Both the position numbers and the translations under genes were made by a program. A stretch of 64,000 nt of DNA from Brevibacterium sp. XM4083 (GTDB lineage: Bacteria > Actinomycetota > Actinomycetes > Actinomycetales > Brevibacteriaceae). The DNA is taken from the NCBI RefSeq assembly GCF_006489205.2, contig NZ_VFYR02000004.1, positions 124,001 through 188,000 on the forward strand. Reading direction: 5' to 3'. Of this stretch, positions 25,714-33,180 are shown in pieces; position 1 is the first letter of the stretch, and every line of letters starts with the position of its first letter. The notes beneath the pieces were generated by a model, which did no database searches, was not told where the DNA came from, and worked only from the letters and a program-made list of their open reading frames with translations.

Positions 25714-26202
25714 TCAGCGTCCGTAATTGGTCTGTGTGTGCAAGTAGCGGGAGAACGGTTCATTTCCCCGTTCTGTCGGAAGGTGGTTGAAGAGGTGGGA
25801 CCGGAGCTCTTCGGTGATGCCCAGCGAGGGGTAGCTGGTGCGGTAGTCGAAGCCCCATTCGGCAGCGGTGTCGCGATCGACGGCGACGTAGATGGCGTCC
25901 ACGCCGTGATGGATCGCGAAGCGATAGCACAGTCCGCAGGGCTCTCCGGTGGCCACCAGCGTGGTGCCGGAGAGGTCGTCGCGGTCATTTGCGTTGAGCA
26001 CTTCGCGCATGGCGACGATCTCAGCGTGAGCGGTCGGGTCACCGGTTTCCCGCACCCGGTTGACGCCGAATCCGGAGATGACGCCGCTGCCGTCGACGAG
26101 CACGCCGACGAAGGGCAACCCTCCGGCCTCGACATGCTCGAGGCACCTCTCGACCGCCTCATCCATGACCTGGACGAGGACATCCGATGGGACGGAAGTC
26201 AT
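25714..26202 (-). CDS. nucleoside/guanine-deaminase-like zinc deaminase
   Basis: This 162-residue cytidine-deaminase-fold protein has the zinc site HAEIVAM (proton-shuttle Glu) at about residue 59 and PCGLC at about 88. The spacing and GLPFVGVLVD start resemble guanine and tRNA-adenosine deaminases (CMP/dCMP deaminase family). Its ATG overlaps the stop of the DsbA-like gene. In this context it may modify a small molecule or detoxify one; the substrate is not evident. Confidence 0.78.
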   Translation of the reverse strand: MTSVPSDVLVQVMDEAVERCLEHVEAGGLPFVGVLVDGSGVISGFGVNRVRETGDPTAHAEIVAMREVLNANDRDDLSGTTLVATGEPCGLCYRFAIHHGVDAIYVAVDRDTAAEWGFDYRTSYPSLGITEELRSHLFNHLPTERGNEPFSRYLHTQTNYGR

Positions 26203-26819
26203 GATCGGCCCTCGGCGGCCGTCGCGCCCTCGACGAGCGTGTCGACAGTCTTCTTCAGCCGAGCGGCGCTGGGCACCCCGCGTAGGAGCTGACCTTCGAC
26301 CATGATGCCTGGCACGGAGGTGACGCCCACGGCGTTGACCGCGTAGTCCTGATCTGCCTGCTGCCGGGCACGTCGTTCCTCACTGCGAAGGGCCTGTTCG
26401 GCCTCCGCCCGATCGAGTCCGACCGAAACCGCCACGTCGAGAATCACCTCATCTTCACCGATGTTCCGGTCGTCTTGAAAGAAGGCTTTGAACATCGCCT
26501 CGGAGTACGCCTCGGCCTTGCCCTGCTCCTGGGCCAGTTGCAGCACCATGAACGCCTTCTCCGTGCGCGGCTGGGGAGAGATCGTCGGCAGGGTGATGGG
26601 AACATCAAGCCGGTCGGCCATCGGGTAGACGGCGTCTCTCCAGATCCGCGGCAGGTAGTCGTCCTCGGGGCGCAGAGTGGGAACGGGATCCGGTCGCAGT
26701 TCGAAGGGCCGGATCGTCACGTCGACGTCGCGGTCACGCTTGAGTTCCTCGATCGCTCCCTCGACGAGGAAGCAGAAGGGGCAGACGTAGTCGACGAAGA
26801 CATCGATTTTCGTAGTCAT
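26199..26819 (-). CDS. DsbA-family (FrnE-like) oxidoreductase
   Basis: This 206-residue thioredoxin-fold protein with helical insertion has CPFC in VDYVCPFCFLVEGAIEEL and GVTSVPGIMVEGQLLRGVPS, which holds the cis-Pro. There is no signal peptide, so it acts in the cytoplasm, like FrnE/2-hydroxychromene-isomerase relatives. It is the first gene of the deaminase-SMR-SMR-MFS operon. ATG 26819 is preferred because AAAGG lies at good spacing. The first MarR-type site (26855-26874) is just upstream. Confidence 0.8.
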   Translation of the reverse strand: MTTKIDVFVDYVCPFCFLVEGAIEELKRDRDVDVTIRPFELRPDPVPTLRPEDDYLPRIWRDAVYPMADRLDVPITLPTISPQPRTEKAFMVLQLAQEQGKAEAYSEAMFKAFFQDDRNIGEDEVILDVAVSVGLDRAEAEQALRSEERRARQQADQDYAVNAVGVTSVPGIMVEGQLLRGVPSAARLKKTVDTLVEGATAAEGRS

Positions 26820-26854
26820 GGTGGTCATCCTTTCGGTTCAATATGTATTCTGTT

Positions 26855-26874
26855 TGTATGTGCATGCATATATA
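26855..26874. promoter_or_regulatory. candidate MarR operator A
   Basis: TTGTATGTGCATGCATATAT contains the TGTA(C/T)(A/G)TGCA core shared with sites at 27386 and 32154. It lies 36 bases upstream of the DsbA-like gene, between it and the MarR gene. Confidence 0.6.
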
Positions 26875-26913
26875 ACGGTAGAGATCGCCCCTCCTTCTCC
26901 AGGGTTGGCAACC

Positions 26914-27393
26914 TTACGAGACGAGCTTGCTGATGGTCTCGAAGGAACGGTCGAGGTCACCGAGGTCCAACTGCGGGTACTGCCTGGCTGCCCCGCTGAG
27001 GAGTTCGCAGATCTTCGCTTCGTAGGGTTCGCGGATCTCTGCCACGGAGTTGAGGCCTTTCTCGGTAATGACGGCGTAGACCCCGCGCCCGTCGTCGGGG
27101 CAGGCGTCCCGGAACGCGAGCTCCTTGTCCTCCATGCGGCCGACGAGCCGGGTCACAGAACTCTGGTTGAGGCCGACCCTGTGGGCGAGCTCGGTGATAC
27201 GCAACTCCCGGTCCGAGGTTCTGCTCAAATGCAGGACTGCACGATACTCGGTCAGACCGATGCCGTAATTATCGACGAGCCATTTGCCCAGTGTCGCGTC
27301 CACCGCGGCGACGATCGCCGTGACCTGCGCCCATGCCGTGCTCAGATTGCGGGCCGGGGGGGTGTCTGCTGCCTCAGATGATTCCATGTACAT
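26914..27393 (-). CDS. MarR-family transcriptional regulator
   Basis: This protein of about 159 residues has a winged helix-turn-helix (ITELAHRVGLNQSSVTRLVG) at roughly residues 65-85 and the wing DDGRGVYAVITEKG. The start is uncertain: ATGs at 27393 and 27387 both lie within operator B, suggesting a leaderless, autoregulated transcript, while the open frame continues to a TTG at 27429 next to the previous gene's stop. It sits between the biosynthetic and the efflux halves of cluster 1, and its predicted motif is present before both, so it probably controls the whole cluster in response to a product or phenolic-type ligand. Confidence 0.82.
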   Translation of the reverse strand: MYMESSEAADTPPARNLSTAWAQVTAIVAAVDATLGKWLVDNYGIGLTEYRAVLHLSRTSDRELRITELAHRVGLNQSSVTRLVGRMEDKELAFRDACPDDGRGVYAVITEKGLNSVAEIREPYEAKICELLSGAARQYPQLDLGDLDRSFETISKLVS

Positions 27394-27402
27394 GCACGTA
27401 AC
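27386..27402. promoter_or_regulatory. candidate MarR operator B (autoregulatory)
   Basis: ATGTACATGCACGTAAC overlaps the MarR start codons. Eleven bases (ATGTACATGCA) are identical to site C at 32155. Confidence 0.6.
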
Positions 27403-27425
27403 ACTATCGTGGGCGCCCTTCTGAG

Positions 27426-28199
27426 TCAACCCGCGTCAAATAGGCATCCGTATCCTCTCACCCGGGACCTCAGGTCGGTGCCGTCGAGGCTTGACCACAA
27501 GAGAACTTGATTGGCGGTGAGCATCGTGATGCCGAGCATGGACTCCAGATGGTCGATCGCTCCGATGGCTCGCTGTCCGTTGCCGGCGACGAACACTGCC
27601 TGAGCGCCGGTCGCCGCGACCAGTTCCTCCACTGCTGCGGCAGTGGCCGCCGGAGTGATGGTCAGCGGGCCTCCTGTAGGGCCACTGGGGGTTGCGGAGA
27701 TGATGTCGATGCCCTGGTCGAGGAAGTAGGCCTCGCCGGCTCGGCAGAGGTCGTCGTCGAACCAGGACGGCGCCATGATAGCGATTTTTTTCAGACCCAG
27801 CTTTCGGATCGCGGCGGTGGCCGCGGTACCGGTGGTGTCGAGCTTGATGCCGTGGCTGACCGTTGCCAGGCGTGTGAGCAGTTCTTGCTCACGGTGTGCT
27901 CCGATCTTGAACGAGGAGCTGGTGAAGGCCAGTCCGATGGCGTCCAAGGGCGAGCTGGAGAGGCTGTCGACCGTGCGGTCGATGATATCTGGAGCGATGA
28001 ACTGCAAGACCGGGTCATGGGCGATCTTCTCGTCGATTGTCCCGCCTGGGTGCATCGGGCTGAAGTCCACGCGTGCTCCGTGAATGGTGCTGCGTGTGCC
28101 GGCGAGCATCGCCTGGGCTTCAGCCTCCGGGCCGATGTCGGCGTGAGGGGTGACGATTCCGAGTTTGAAGTCGGATTCCCAACCGTCGTATTTCCACAT
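27426..28199 (-). CDS. Asp/Glu-racemase-superfamily (maleate-isomerase-like) protein lacking the usual catalytic cysteines
   Basis: This 257-residue protein has the two-lobed fold of maleate cis-trans isomerase/arylmalonate decarboxylase (LGIVTPHADIGPEAEAQAML at the start, IGLAFTSSSFKIG, KIAIMAPSWFDDDL, VFVAGNGQRAIGAIDHLE). In family enzymes a Cys lies at the CTSSS position and another at the start of the GNGQR-like loop. Here these read FTSSS and AGNGQ, so classical two-cysteine chemistry looks absent. It is the last biosynthetic gene of cluster 1 and 15 bp from the transglutaminase-like gene. It may bind rather than isomerise, or use different chemistry. Confidence 0.7.
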   Translation of the reverse strand: MWKYDGWESDFKLGIVTPHADIGPEAEAQAMLAGTRSTIHGARVDFSPMHPGGTIDEKIAHDPVLQFIAPDIIDRTVDSLSSSPLDAIGLAFTSSSFKIGAHREQELLTRLATVSHGIKLDTTGTAATAAIRKLGLKKIAIMAPSWFDDDLCRAGEAYFLDQGIDIISATPSGPTGGPLTITPAATAAAVEELVAATGAQAVFVAGNGQRAIGAIDHLESMLGITMLTANQVLLWSSLDGTDLRSRVRGYGCLFDAG

Positions 28200-28213
28200 A
28201 TGTCCTTTCCTTT

Positions 28214-28879
28214 CTAGTTCGGCAACGTCGTTCCGGCCAGGCTCAGCGAGGTCGGAGTGCGTCCGTAGTCGGTGACCATCTTGGGGTGCTTGGCCGCGAT
28301 GAGCGAGAGCAGTGTGTCCATGTCCGGATCGACGTAGGAGCGTTGCTCGCCGCTATAGATCATCCTCGTGCTGTCACTGTTGCGCTGTTCGATGGCGTCG
28401 CCGCTGGGATTGAAGCGGAGGACGTCGATGCCGTAGAGCATGCACAGCAGCGTGTTGAAGATGGGCGCAGCTTTGATCCATCGACCGTTGAGGTAGATCC
28501 GTGCGAACCAGTGCAGGAACTCCTCACCTCCGACGAGCTCGTGCATCGCGGCGTCGGCGACGTGGTTGGTGACCACGTCGGAGCACAGCACGGCTGGAAC
28601 TCCGAGCTTGCGGCACCCGGCGACGAACAGAATGCTCTTGTGCAGGCAGAAGCCGGAGGGTTCATCGACAACGTCGGAGGCGCCGAGGTCTGTGTGCAGC
28701 GCGACGTTGAAGACGTTGTAGTCGATAGTGTCGCGGACAGCGTCGTGGAGGCGTTCGACGGCCTTGGCGATATTCGCTTCGCTGTAACAGCCAGCGTCCT
28801 CGACGAACTGCGCAACGCTCGGGGCGTCGTAGTCGAGCACGGCGGTTGCCTGGGTCAGCTGGAGGTCGCGGGCGATCAT
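28214..28879 (-). CDS. transglutaminase-like protein
   Basis: This 221-residue protein has a papain-like/transglutaminase core. The nucleophile Cys is in EPSGFCLHKSILFVAGCRKL (about residue 78) and the His in EEFLHWFARIYLNGRW (about 123). The usual Asp after GRW appears replaced (IKAAPIFN). Transglutaminase homologues in antibiotic pathways, such as AdmF of andrimid, form amide bonds from carrier-protein thioesters, so a product-forming role here is plausible inference. Its ATG overlaps the stop of the acyl-CoA-dehydrogenase-like gene. Confidence 0.75.
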   Translation of the reverse strand: MIARDLQLTQATAVLDYDAPSVAQFVEDAGCYSEANIAKAVERLHDAVRDTIDYNVFNVALHTDLGASDVVDEPSGFCLHKSILFVAGCRKLGVPAVLCSDVVTNHVADAAMHELVGGEEFLHWFARIYLNGRWIKAAPIFNTLLCMLYGIDVLRFNPSGDAIEQRNSDSTRMIYSGEQRSYVDPDMDTLLSLIAAKHPKMVTDYGRTPTSLSLAGTTLPN

Positions 28880-30006
28880 GAGCTCACTCCTAACATGGTG
28901 GCGATCTTAGTGCGCAGGAGGTCATTCGATCCGGAGTAGATCGCTCCGGGGATCGCGTCGAGGAGGTTGCTCGCCAGCGGTGCCGTGGTCAGGTACCCGT
29001 TGCCGCCGTGGACACGGATGGCATTGATCGCCGAGTCGACGTTGGCCTCGCTGATGAAGACCTTGGCCGCGGCGATCGGGACGGTCACGTCCTCGAAGCC
29101 GTCCAGTCGTTCCGCGATAGATTCCAGCAGGGCTCCGCCCAGTTCGATGGCGATCTGGGTCTGCACGATCCGGTCCGCCACCAGCTGATTGCTGCCGATG
29201 CTGCGCCCGAACTGTTTGCGGTCGTTGACATACTGCACTGAGCGGGTGACCAGCTGCTCCATTTCGCCGATATTGCCGGCGAAAGCCAGCAGGATCTCGC
29301 GTTTCATGACCTGGTCGAGGATCAACAGGCCTGCGCCGCTGTGCCCGATCCGGTTGGTGATGGGTACCCTCACGTCCTCCAGCGCGACCTCTCCGATCGG
29401 CGAGGTGGTCAGCCCGGCCGTGGGCAACTGCTGGGAGGTGTCGACACCGGGCCATCCGGTCTCGACGAGGAAGGCTGAGAGCCCCTTGTCGGCGCCGTCT
29501 TCGACGGTCTTGGCGTAGATCACCAAGGTCGAGGCGATCGGTGCGTTGGTGATGAACCGCTTCGCTCCGTTCAGGACGTAGTGGCCGTTGCTGAGGACGG
29601 CAGTGCTCGTCATCTTCATCACGTCTGAGCCGGCGTCGGCCTCGGTGATGGCGTGCCCACCGATGGCGGTGCCGGATTCGGCCGCCGGAAGGTAGCGGTC
29701 CCGCAGTTGTCGATCTGCGAATGCGCGCAGGCAGTAGATGGTACTGGCCAGCTGAGTCACTGCTGAGAAGGTCAGTCCCCGGTCCGGGCTGGTGCGCCCG
29801 AGTTCACGGACCCGGTTGATGGCGGTACTCATCCCTGTGCTGCCAATGCCCTCGGCAGCGAGGAGGCTGAACAGCCCGCTCGCGGCAGCAGCATTCCACA
29901 GTCCCGTTGGAAAGCCATCCTGCCGTGAGGATGGGGTCGTGGGCGTGTACTCGCGCAAATGGTCGAGGAAGCTCGACCATGGGTCGTCGGTCAGAATCGT
30001 GCTCAT
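28876..30006 (-). CDS. acyl-CoA-dehydrogenase-like flavoenzyme
   Basis: This 376-residue FAD enzyme has AITEADAGSDVMKM and YVLNGAKRFITNA (flavin contacts), RKQFGRSIGSNQL, and IRVHGGNGYLT. At the position where most family members carry the catalytic Glu in YEGTN, this sequence reads YSGSND, so the base must be elsewhere or the reaction differs. Beside a stand-alone adenylation enzyme and a carrier protein it is best compared with prolyl- or aminoacyl-carrier-protein dehydrogenases. I infer alpha,beta-desaturation of a carrier-bound amino acid. Confidence 0.8.
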   Translation of the reverse strand: MSTILTDDPWSSFLDHLREYTPTTPSSRQDGFPTGLWNAAAASGLFSLLAAEGIGSTGMSTAINRVRELGRTSPDRGLTFSAVTQLASTIYCLRAFADRQLRDRYLPAAESGTAIGGHAITEADAGSDVMKMTSTAVLSNGHYVLNGAKRFITNAPIASTLVIYAKTVEDGADKGLSAFLVETGWPGVDTSQQLPTAGLTTSPIGEVALEDVRVPITNRIGHSGAGLLILDQVMKREILLAFAGNIGEMEQLVTRSVQYVNDRKQFGRSIGSNQLVADRIVQTQIAIELGGALLESIAERLDGFEDVTVPIAAAKVFISEANVDSAINAIRVHGGNGYLTTAPLASNLLDAIPGAIYSGSNDLLRTKIATMLGVSS

Positions 30007-30017
30007 GCTCGTCCTCC

Positions 30018-30392
30018 TCAGTAGGTGCTGAAACCGCTAGCGCTGAGCACGTGCTTCTCGTCGCCGCGGATCGGCGGGTTGAAGACGCTGACGAGTTCGA
30101 GATCCTCGTGGTCCGATGCCCGCAAGTAGTGGGGCTCGTTGCCGTCCAGGACGTAAACCACGCCGGGAGTAACCTCGAAGAAGTTGCCCTGGGTGTCTTC
30201 GACGTTGCCCGAGCCGCGGATGCAGTAGCAGGCTTCGAGGTTCTTCCGGTACTCGAGCTTGGACTCGGTGCCGGCGCGGACGACGGTGTGGGCCAGGGCG
30301 AAGCCCATGTTGTCGTTCTCGACCAAGAGGCGGTGGCTGGTGCCATTGCCCCACTCGACAGCGGAAACGTCATTCTTGGACCTGGTGAACAT
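30018..30392 (-). CDS. ectoine-synthase-like cupin
   Basis: This 124-residue protein is strikingly like EctC: VEWGNGTSHRLLVENDNMGF, RAGTESKLEYRKNLEACYCI, GVVYVLDGNEPHYLRA, and LVSVFNPPI. EctC cyclises N-acetyl-diaminobutyrate by dehydration. There are no ectA, ectB or ectD genes here; the neighbours are a carrier protein and an acyl-CoA-dehydrogenase-like enzyme. I infer it closes a ring, perhaps a cyclic amidine or imine, in a secondary metabolite. Length is normal for EctC (about 125-135). Confidence 0.83.
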   Translation of the reverse strand: MFTRSKNDVSAVEWGNGTSHRLLVENDNMGFALAHTVVRAGTESKLEYRKNLEACYCIRGSGNVEDTQGNFFEVTPGVVYVLDGNEPHYLRASDHEDLELVSVFNPPIRGDEKHVLSASGFSTY

Positions 30393-30448
30393 GGAGGTAC
30401 TCCTTTTCTTCTAGAAGGGATTTCGGTGATGGTTGGTCGTGATGGAGG

Positions 30449-30709
30449 TCAGGAGGCCAAAGCGTCGGTCCGGTTGGCCGCGATGAAGCCGGTGATGCCT
30501 TCGGGAGTCTTCAGCTCGTCCGGGTTGATAGGGATCGTGTTGATCGGAATCTTGTAGGTCCGGGCACACCAGCCCAACAGCTGGACGGTGGTGACGCTGG
30601 TGAGAATGCCGGTCGTGAGCAGGTCGACATCGTCGGGCAACTGGTCAGCGGTGATATCGGTGGCAAAAGTCTCGACAATGTACTGCTTGACCTCGTGGAT
30701 GGTGGACAT
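30449..30709 (-). CDS. acyl/peptidyl carrier protein
   Basis: This 86-residue four-helix carrier protein has the phosphopantetheine site Ser in TTGILTSVTTVQLL (about residue 38; the usual D-S reads T-S). It is acidic, as expected. It starts three bases after the stop of the adenylation gene, so the two probably function as a loading pair activated by the divergent phosphopantetheinyl transferase at 32221. Confidence 0.85.
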   Translation of the reverse strand: MSTIHEVKQYIVETFATDITADQLPDDVDLLTTGILTSVTTVQLLGWCARTYKIPINTIPINPDELKTPEGITGFIAANRTDALAS

Positions 30710-30712
30710 TCG

Positions 30713-32074
30713 TTACTCGCTTTCTACGTGTGACTTGATGGTGGGCAGATCAGGTTTGCCGTTGCCGTTCAAGGGAAAGGGGCCGTCGAAGGCATGCAGC
30801 TGGTTCGGCATCGCGAAGGCAGGTAAGTGAGCGCTCATCGCCATGCGAAGCTGGAACCCGTTGACGAGGCGGCCATGGTCGGGCACAGTGTAGGCCAGAT
30901 GCAGCTTCTCGTCGGAACCGGAGTTCTCTAACCACGCGCAGGCCATGCCGACCAGGGCCGTCCGGCGCGCGCAATGCTCGATCTCTTCGAGATTCACGCG
31001 CTGCCCGCGGACTTTGACCATGCGGTCGCGGCGGCCCTGGTACATCAGGTGCCCGCTTGACCAGCTGGCCTCATCCTTCATCGGGTACAGGCCCTCCCCG
31101 GTCAGCGGCAAGGGAGCGATGGTTCCCTCAGCGATGTAGCCGAGCGCCATCCACGGCGTGCGTACGAGCAGTTCCCCGTCCATGGCTTCCTCAGCCGCGT
31201 GAAGGCGGGCCAGGTCTCCGTCGGCGTCGAGGTAGACCTCGCAACCGGAGATGGGTTTGCCGATCGGTAACGTCTCAGCGGCGGCGAACTGCTCGGCCGA
31301 GAGTGTCTCGATGAGGCAGTCGTTGACCTCAGTGGCGCCATAGACGTTGTGGAACGTTGCTGTGGGGAACAGGCGCGTCGCGGCGGCACGCAGGGGTTGT
31401 GCCACGACGCCGCCGGTGAGGACGACGTCGTGAACCGAGGGGTACTCCGCATCCCTTGCGGCGTTGAGCAGTGCGTCTAGTGTGGAGGGAACGACCTGGA
31501 CGAACGTCGGTCGGTACTCATCGAGCATCCGGGTCAGGTATGCCGCGTCGTGCAGTCGCGCTGCCTCCGCTGCCACCACCGTGCCGCCGGCGACCAGAAC
31601 GGCCCAGGTGTCGAGGAGGGAGACGTCGAAGTTCCAGGGGCTCAGACTCAACGAGACCGTCGCGTCCTCGAAGCCGAAGTACTCGCTGCCCCAGTTCAGG
31701 AAGTGAGCCAGACCTGTCACGGGGAGGGCGACGAGCTTGGGTGCTCCCGTCGAGCCGGAGGTGGGCAGAGCGAGCACGCCGCCCTCCGAAGCGTTCGTGG
31801 AGGTCGAGCGTGTTCTGGCGAACTGTTCGACCTGCTCGGCGATCGTCTCCACGTAGGCGGCGGAGGCCGAGGTGGGCACCAGCGCTGCAACTCCTCCCCT
31901 GTTGAGAAGGCTGACGCACTCATCGATGAGGTGACGGTTCTTCGCCGCGCGGTAGATGCCGTACTCACGACCAGTGATGTCGTCCTTGCGCTCGTCTTCG
32001 CCTTCGACGATGGTGCCTGGTTCCAGGCTCAGGCCAGTCACCGCAGTATGGACGCTCGTGACTGTCATGCTCAT
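30713..32074 (-). CDS. stand-alone adenylation enzyme (amino-acid activating)
   Basis: This 453-residue AMP-forming synthetase has A3 PTSGSTGAPK (about 104-113), A4 SPWNFDVSLLD with the Asp that binds an amino-acid amine, A5 NVYGATE (245-249), A8 RRDRMVKVRGQRVNLEEIE, and A10 NGNGKPDLP. It is shorter than usual because the first 90 residues are reduced. It probably loads an amino acid onto the downstream carrier protein. It leads the leftward biosynthetic operon, with AGGGG five bases before the ATG and MarR-type sites upstream. The FDV start of the specificity code is also seen in proline-activating domains, but I do not assign a substrate. Confidence 0.85.
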   Translation of the reverse strand: MSMTVTSVHTAVTGLSLEPGTIVEGEDERKDDITGREYGIYRAAKNRHLIDECVSLLNRGGVAALVPTSASAAYVETIAEQVEQFARTRSTSTNASEGGVLALPTSGSTGAPKLVALPVTGLAHFLNWGSEYFGFEDATVSLSLSPWNFDVSLLDTWAVLVAGGTVVAAEAARLHDAAYLTRMLDEYRPTFVQVVPSTLDALLNAARDAEYPSVHDVVLTGGVVAQPLRAAATRLFPTATFHNVYGATEVNDCLIETLSAEQFAAAETLPIGKPISGCEVYLDADGDLARLHAAEEAMDGELLVRTPWMALGYIAEGTIAPLPLTGEGLYPMKDEASWSSGHLMYQGRRDRMVKVRGQRVNLEEIEHCARRTALVGMACAWLENSGSDEKLHLAYTVPDHGRLVNGFQLRMAMSAHLPAFAMPNQLHAFDGPFPLNGNGKPDLPTIKSHVESE

Positions 32075-32153
32075 GCTGTCCCCTTCCGTGTTCGTTGCGC
32101 GTCGAGCCGATCGGCCCGGATCGGATCCGGTCTGATCACCTCGAATGTTCTTC

Positions 32154-32198
32154 GATGTACATGCATTAACCTAGACTAGTGCTTGTGCATACATCAAG
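32154..32198. promoter_or_regulatory. candidate MarR operators C and D in the cluster 1 divergent promoter
   Basis: GATGTACATGCATTAAC (32154-32170) and CTTGTGCATACATCAAG (32182-32198) lie between the leftward adenylation operon and the rightward phosphopantetheinyl transferase. Site C shares ATGTACATGCA with site B; site D is a near palindrome related in inverse orientation. Confidence 0.6.
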
Positions 32199-32220
32199 GT
32201 TTAACGGCGAAAACGCCAAA

Positions 32221-32769
32221 ATGTGTCATAGATCACCGTCGCCCCTCCGTCTCTGGACGGCCTCCTGGCACAGCGGCGATGACGTTGCCGCGCTCCTTGT
32301 CGAACGAGCACTCGGGACCGAGGCCAGGCGCTATTTCCGCAGTTCAGACCGGTGTTTTCCTCTTTGTTACGAGGACAAGTACTTCTCGGTCTCACACTCC
32401 GCACTGACCGCCGCGGTAGTGGTCGCCGACGTGCCGGTCGGAGTCGACATCGAACAGCGACTCTCTTCGCCCGGGTGCGCGGACCTTGCCTGTGCCTGGT
32501 CGCCTGGCGAGCGTGCTGAACTCCAAGGCGAGGTTGCCGTCGAGCGTGTCTCCACCGAGATCTGGACGGCGAAGGAGGCCGCTGGCAAAGCCCTCGGGGT
32601 GGGATTGCAGGCGATGCCCTCAGCTATTGAGTCATCTCCTGTGCTCACTGCCGCCGCGCACAGGACCATCGTGATGCCCTCGGCGGTCGGGGAGCTCGTC
32701 CACCTGGACTCACATGGCATGTGGCACGGTGAGAGCCATCTCCGGATCGCATGGAGGCAGGACAGTTAG
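32221..32769 (+). CDS. Sfp-type 4'-phosphopantetheinyl transferase
   Basis: This 182-residue enzyme attaches phosphopantetheine from CoA to carrier-protein Ser. Motifs are FSVSHSALTAAVVVAD, VPVGVDIEQ (metal Asp/Glu) and IWTAKEAAGKALGVGL. It is short for the Sfp group, lacking much of the N-terminal half. ATG 32221 is preferred to the GTG at 32179, which would lie inside operator D. It is divergent from and presumably co-regulated with the adenylation-carrier operon it serves. Confidence 0.83.
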   Translation: MCHRSPSPLRLWTASWHSGDDVAALLVERALGTEARRYFRSSDRCFPLCYEDKYFSVSHSALTAAVVVADVPVGVDIEQRLSSPGCADLACAWSPGERAELQGEVAVERVSTEIWTAKEAAGKALGVGLQAMPSAIESSPVLTAAAHRTIVMPSAVGELVHLDSHGMWHGESHLRIAWRQDS

Positions 32770-32866
32770 GGCGTGTCTGATAAATACTGTAACCAGGCGA
32801 TCACACCGTTGAACACGACAGCGGCCCGGTAGACGACGGCGAGCTTGTCATATCGAGTGGCCGAGC
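32770..32866 (-). pseudogene. IS5-family transposase 3' remnant
   Basis: The leftward translation reads RYDKLAVVYRAAVVFNGVIA then WLQYLSDTP, the usual C-terminus of IS5-type transposases, ending in the element's GGGCGTGTCTGATAAA terminus at 32770. Only about 30 codons remain. Confidence 0.65.
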
Positions 32867-32955
32867 TGATGAGTCTTTGTCGATAGGCCCCCGCGGGAGC
32901 GGCCAACGGCGTGGTCAGGCGACTCGATCAGCAGAGCCCTGTAACTCGACGATTC

Positions 32956-33059
32956 CCCGTTACATTCATTGTCAAGCAGCAGTCGGGGTCTTCGCCTCGT
33001 AGAAGGCCCCGGCCTTGACCATCGCGAACTGAACATTGAGCCGGCGCCGAGCCAGACAC
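32956..33059 (-). repeat. 104-bp direct repeat (IS110-type 3' end), right copy
   Basis: This is the same segment as 24473-24576 in the same orientation with about four differences. The two copies bracket cluster 1. Confidence 0.85.
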
Positions 33060-33180
33060 ATGACTGCCGCAATATGACGCTTACCCTCAACCCGTTTCCG
33101 GTCGTAATACGCCTTCGACAACGAGTCATGACACGACGCCACCCACGCCGAGTGGAACAACGTTTCATGCCCCGGGTTTC
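32972..33180 (-). pseudogene. IS110-family transposase C-terminal fragment
   Basis: About 67 codons encode the characteristic C-terminus of IS110 transposases (SKAYYDRKRVEGKRHIAAVM, CLARRRLNVQFAMV). The N-terminal DEDD domain is absent. It abuts IS3-type sequence at about 33175. Confidence 0.75.

Noticed and set aside
30018-30392. Ectoine biosynthesis operon
   Set aside because: Only an EctC-like gene is present; no EctA, EctB or EctD partners lie nearby.
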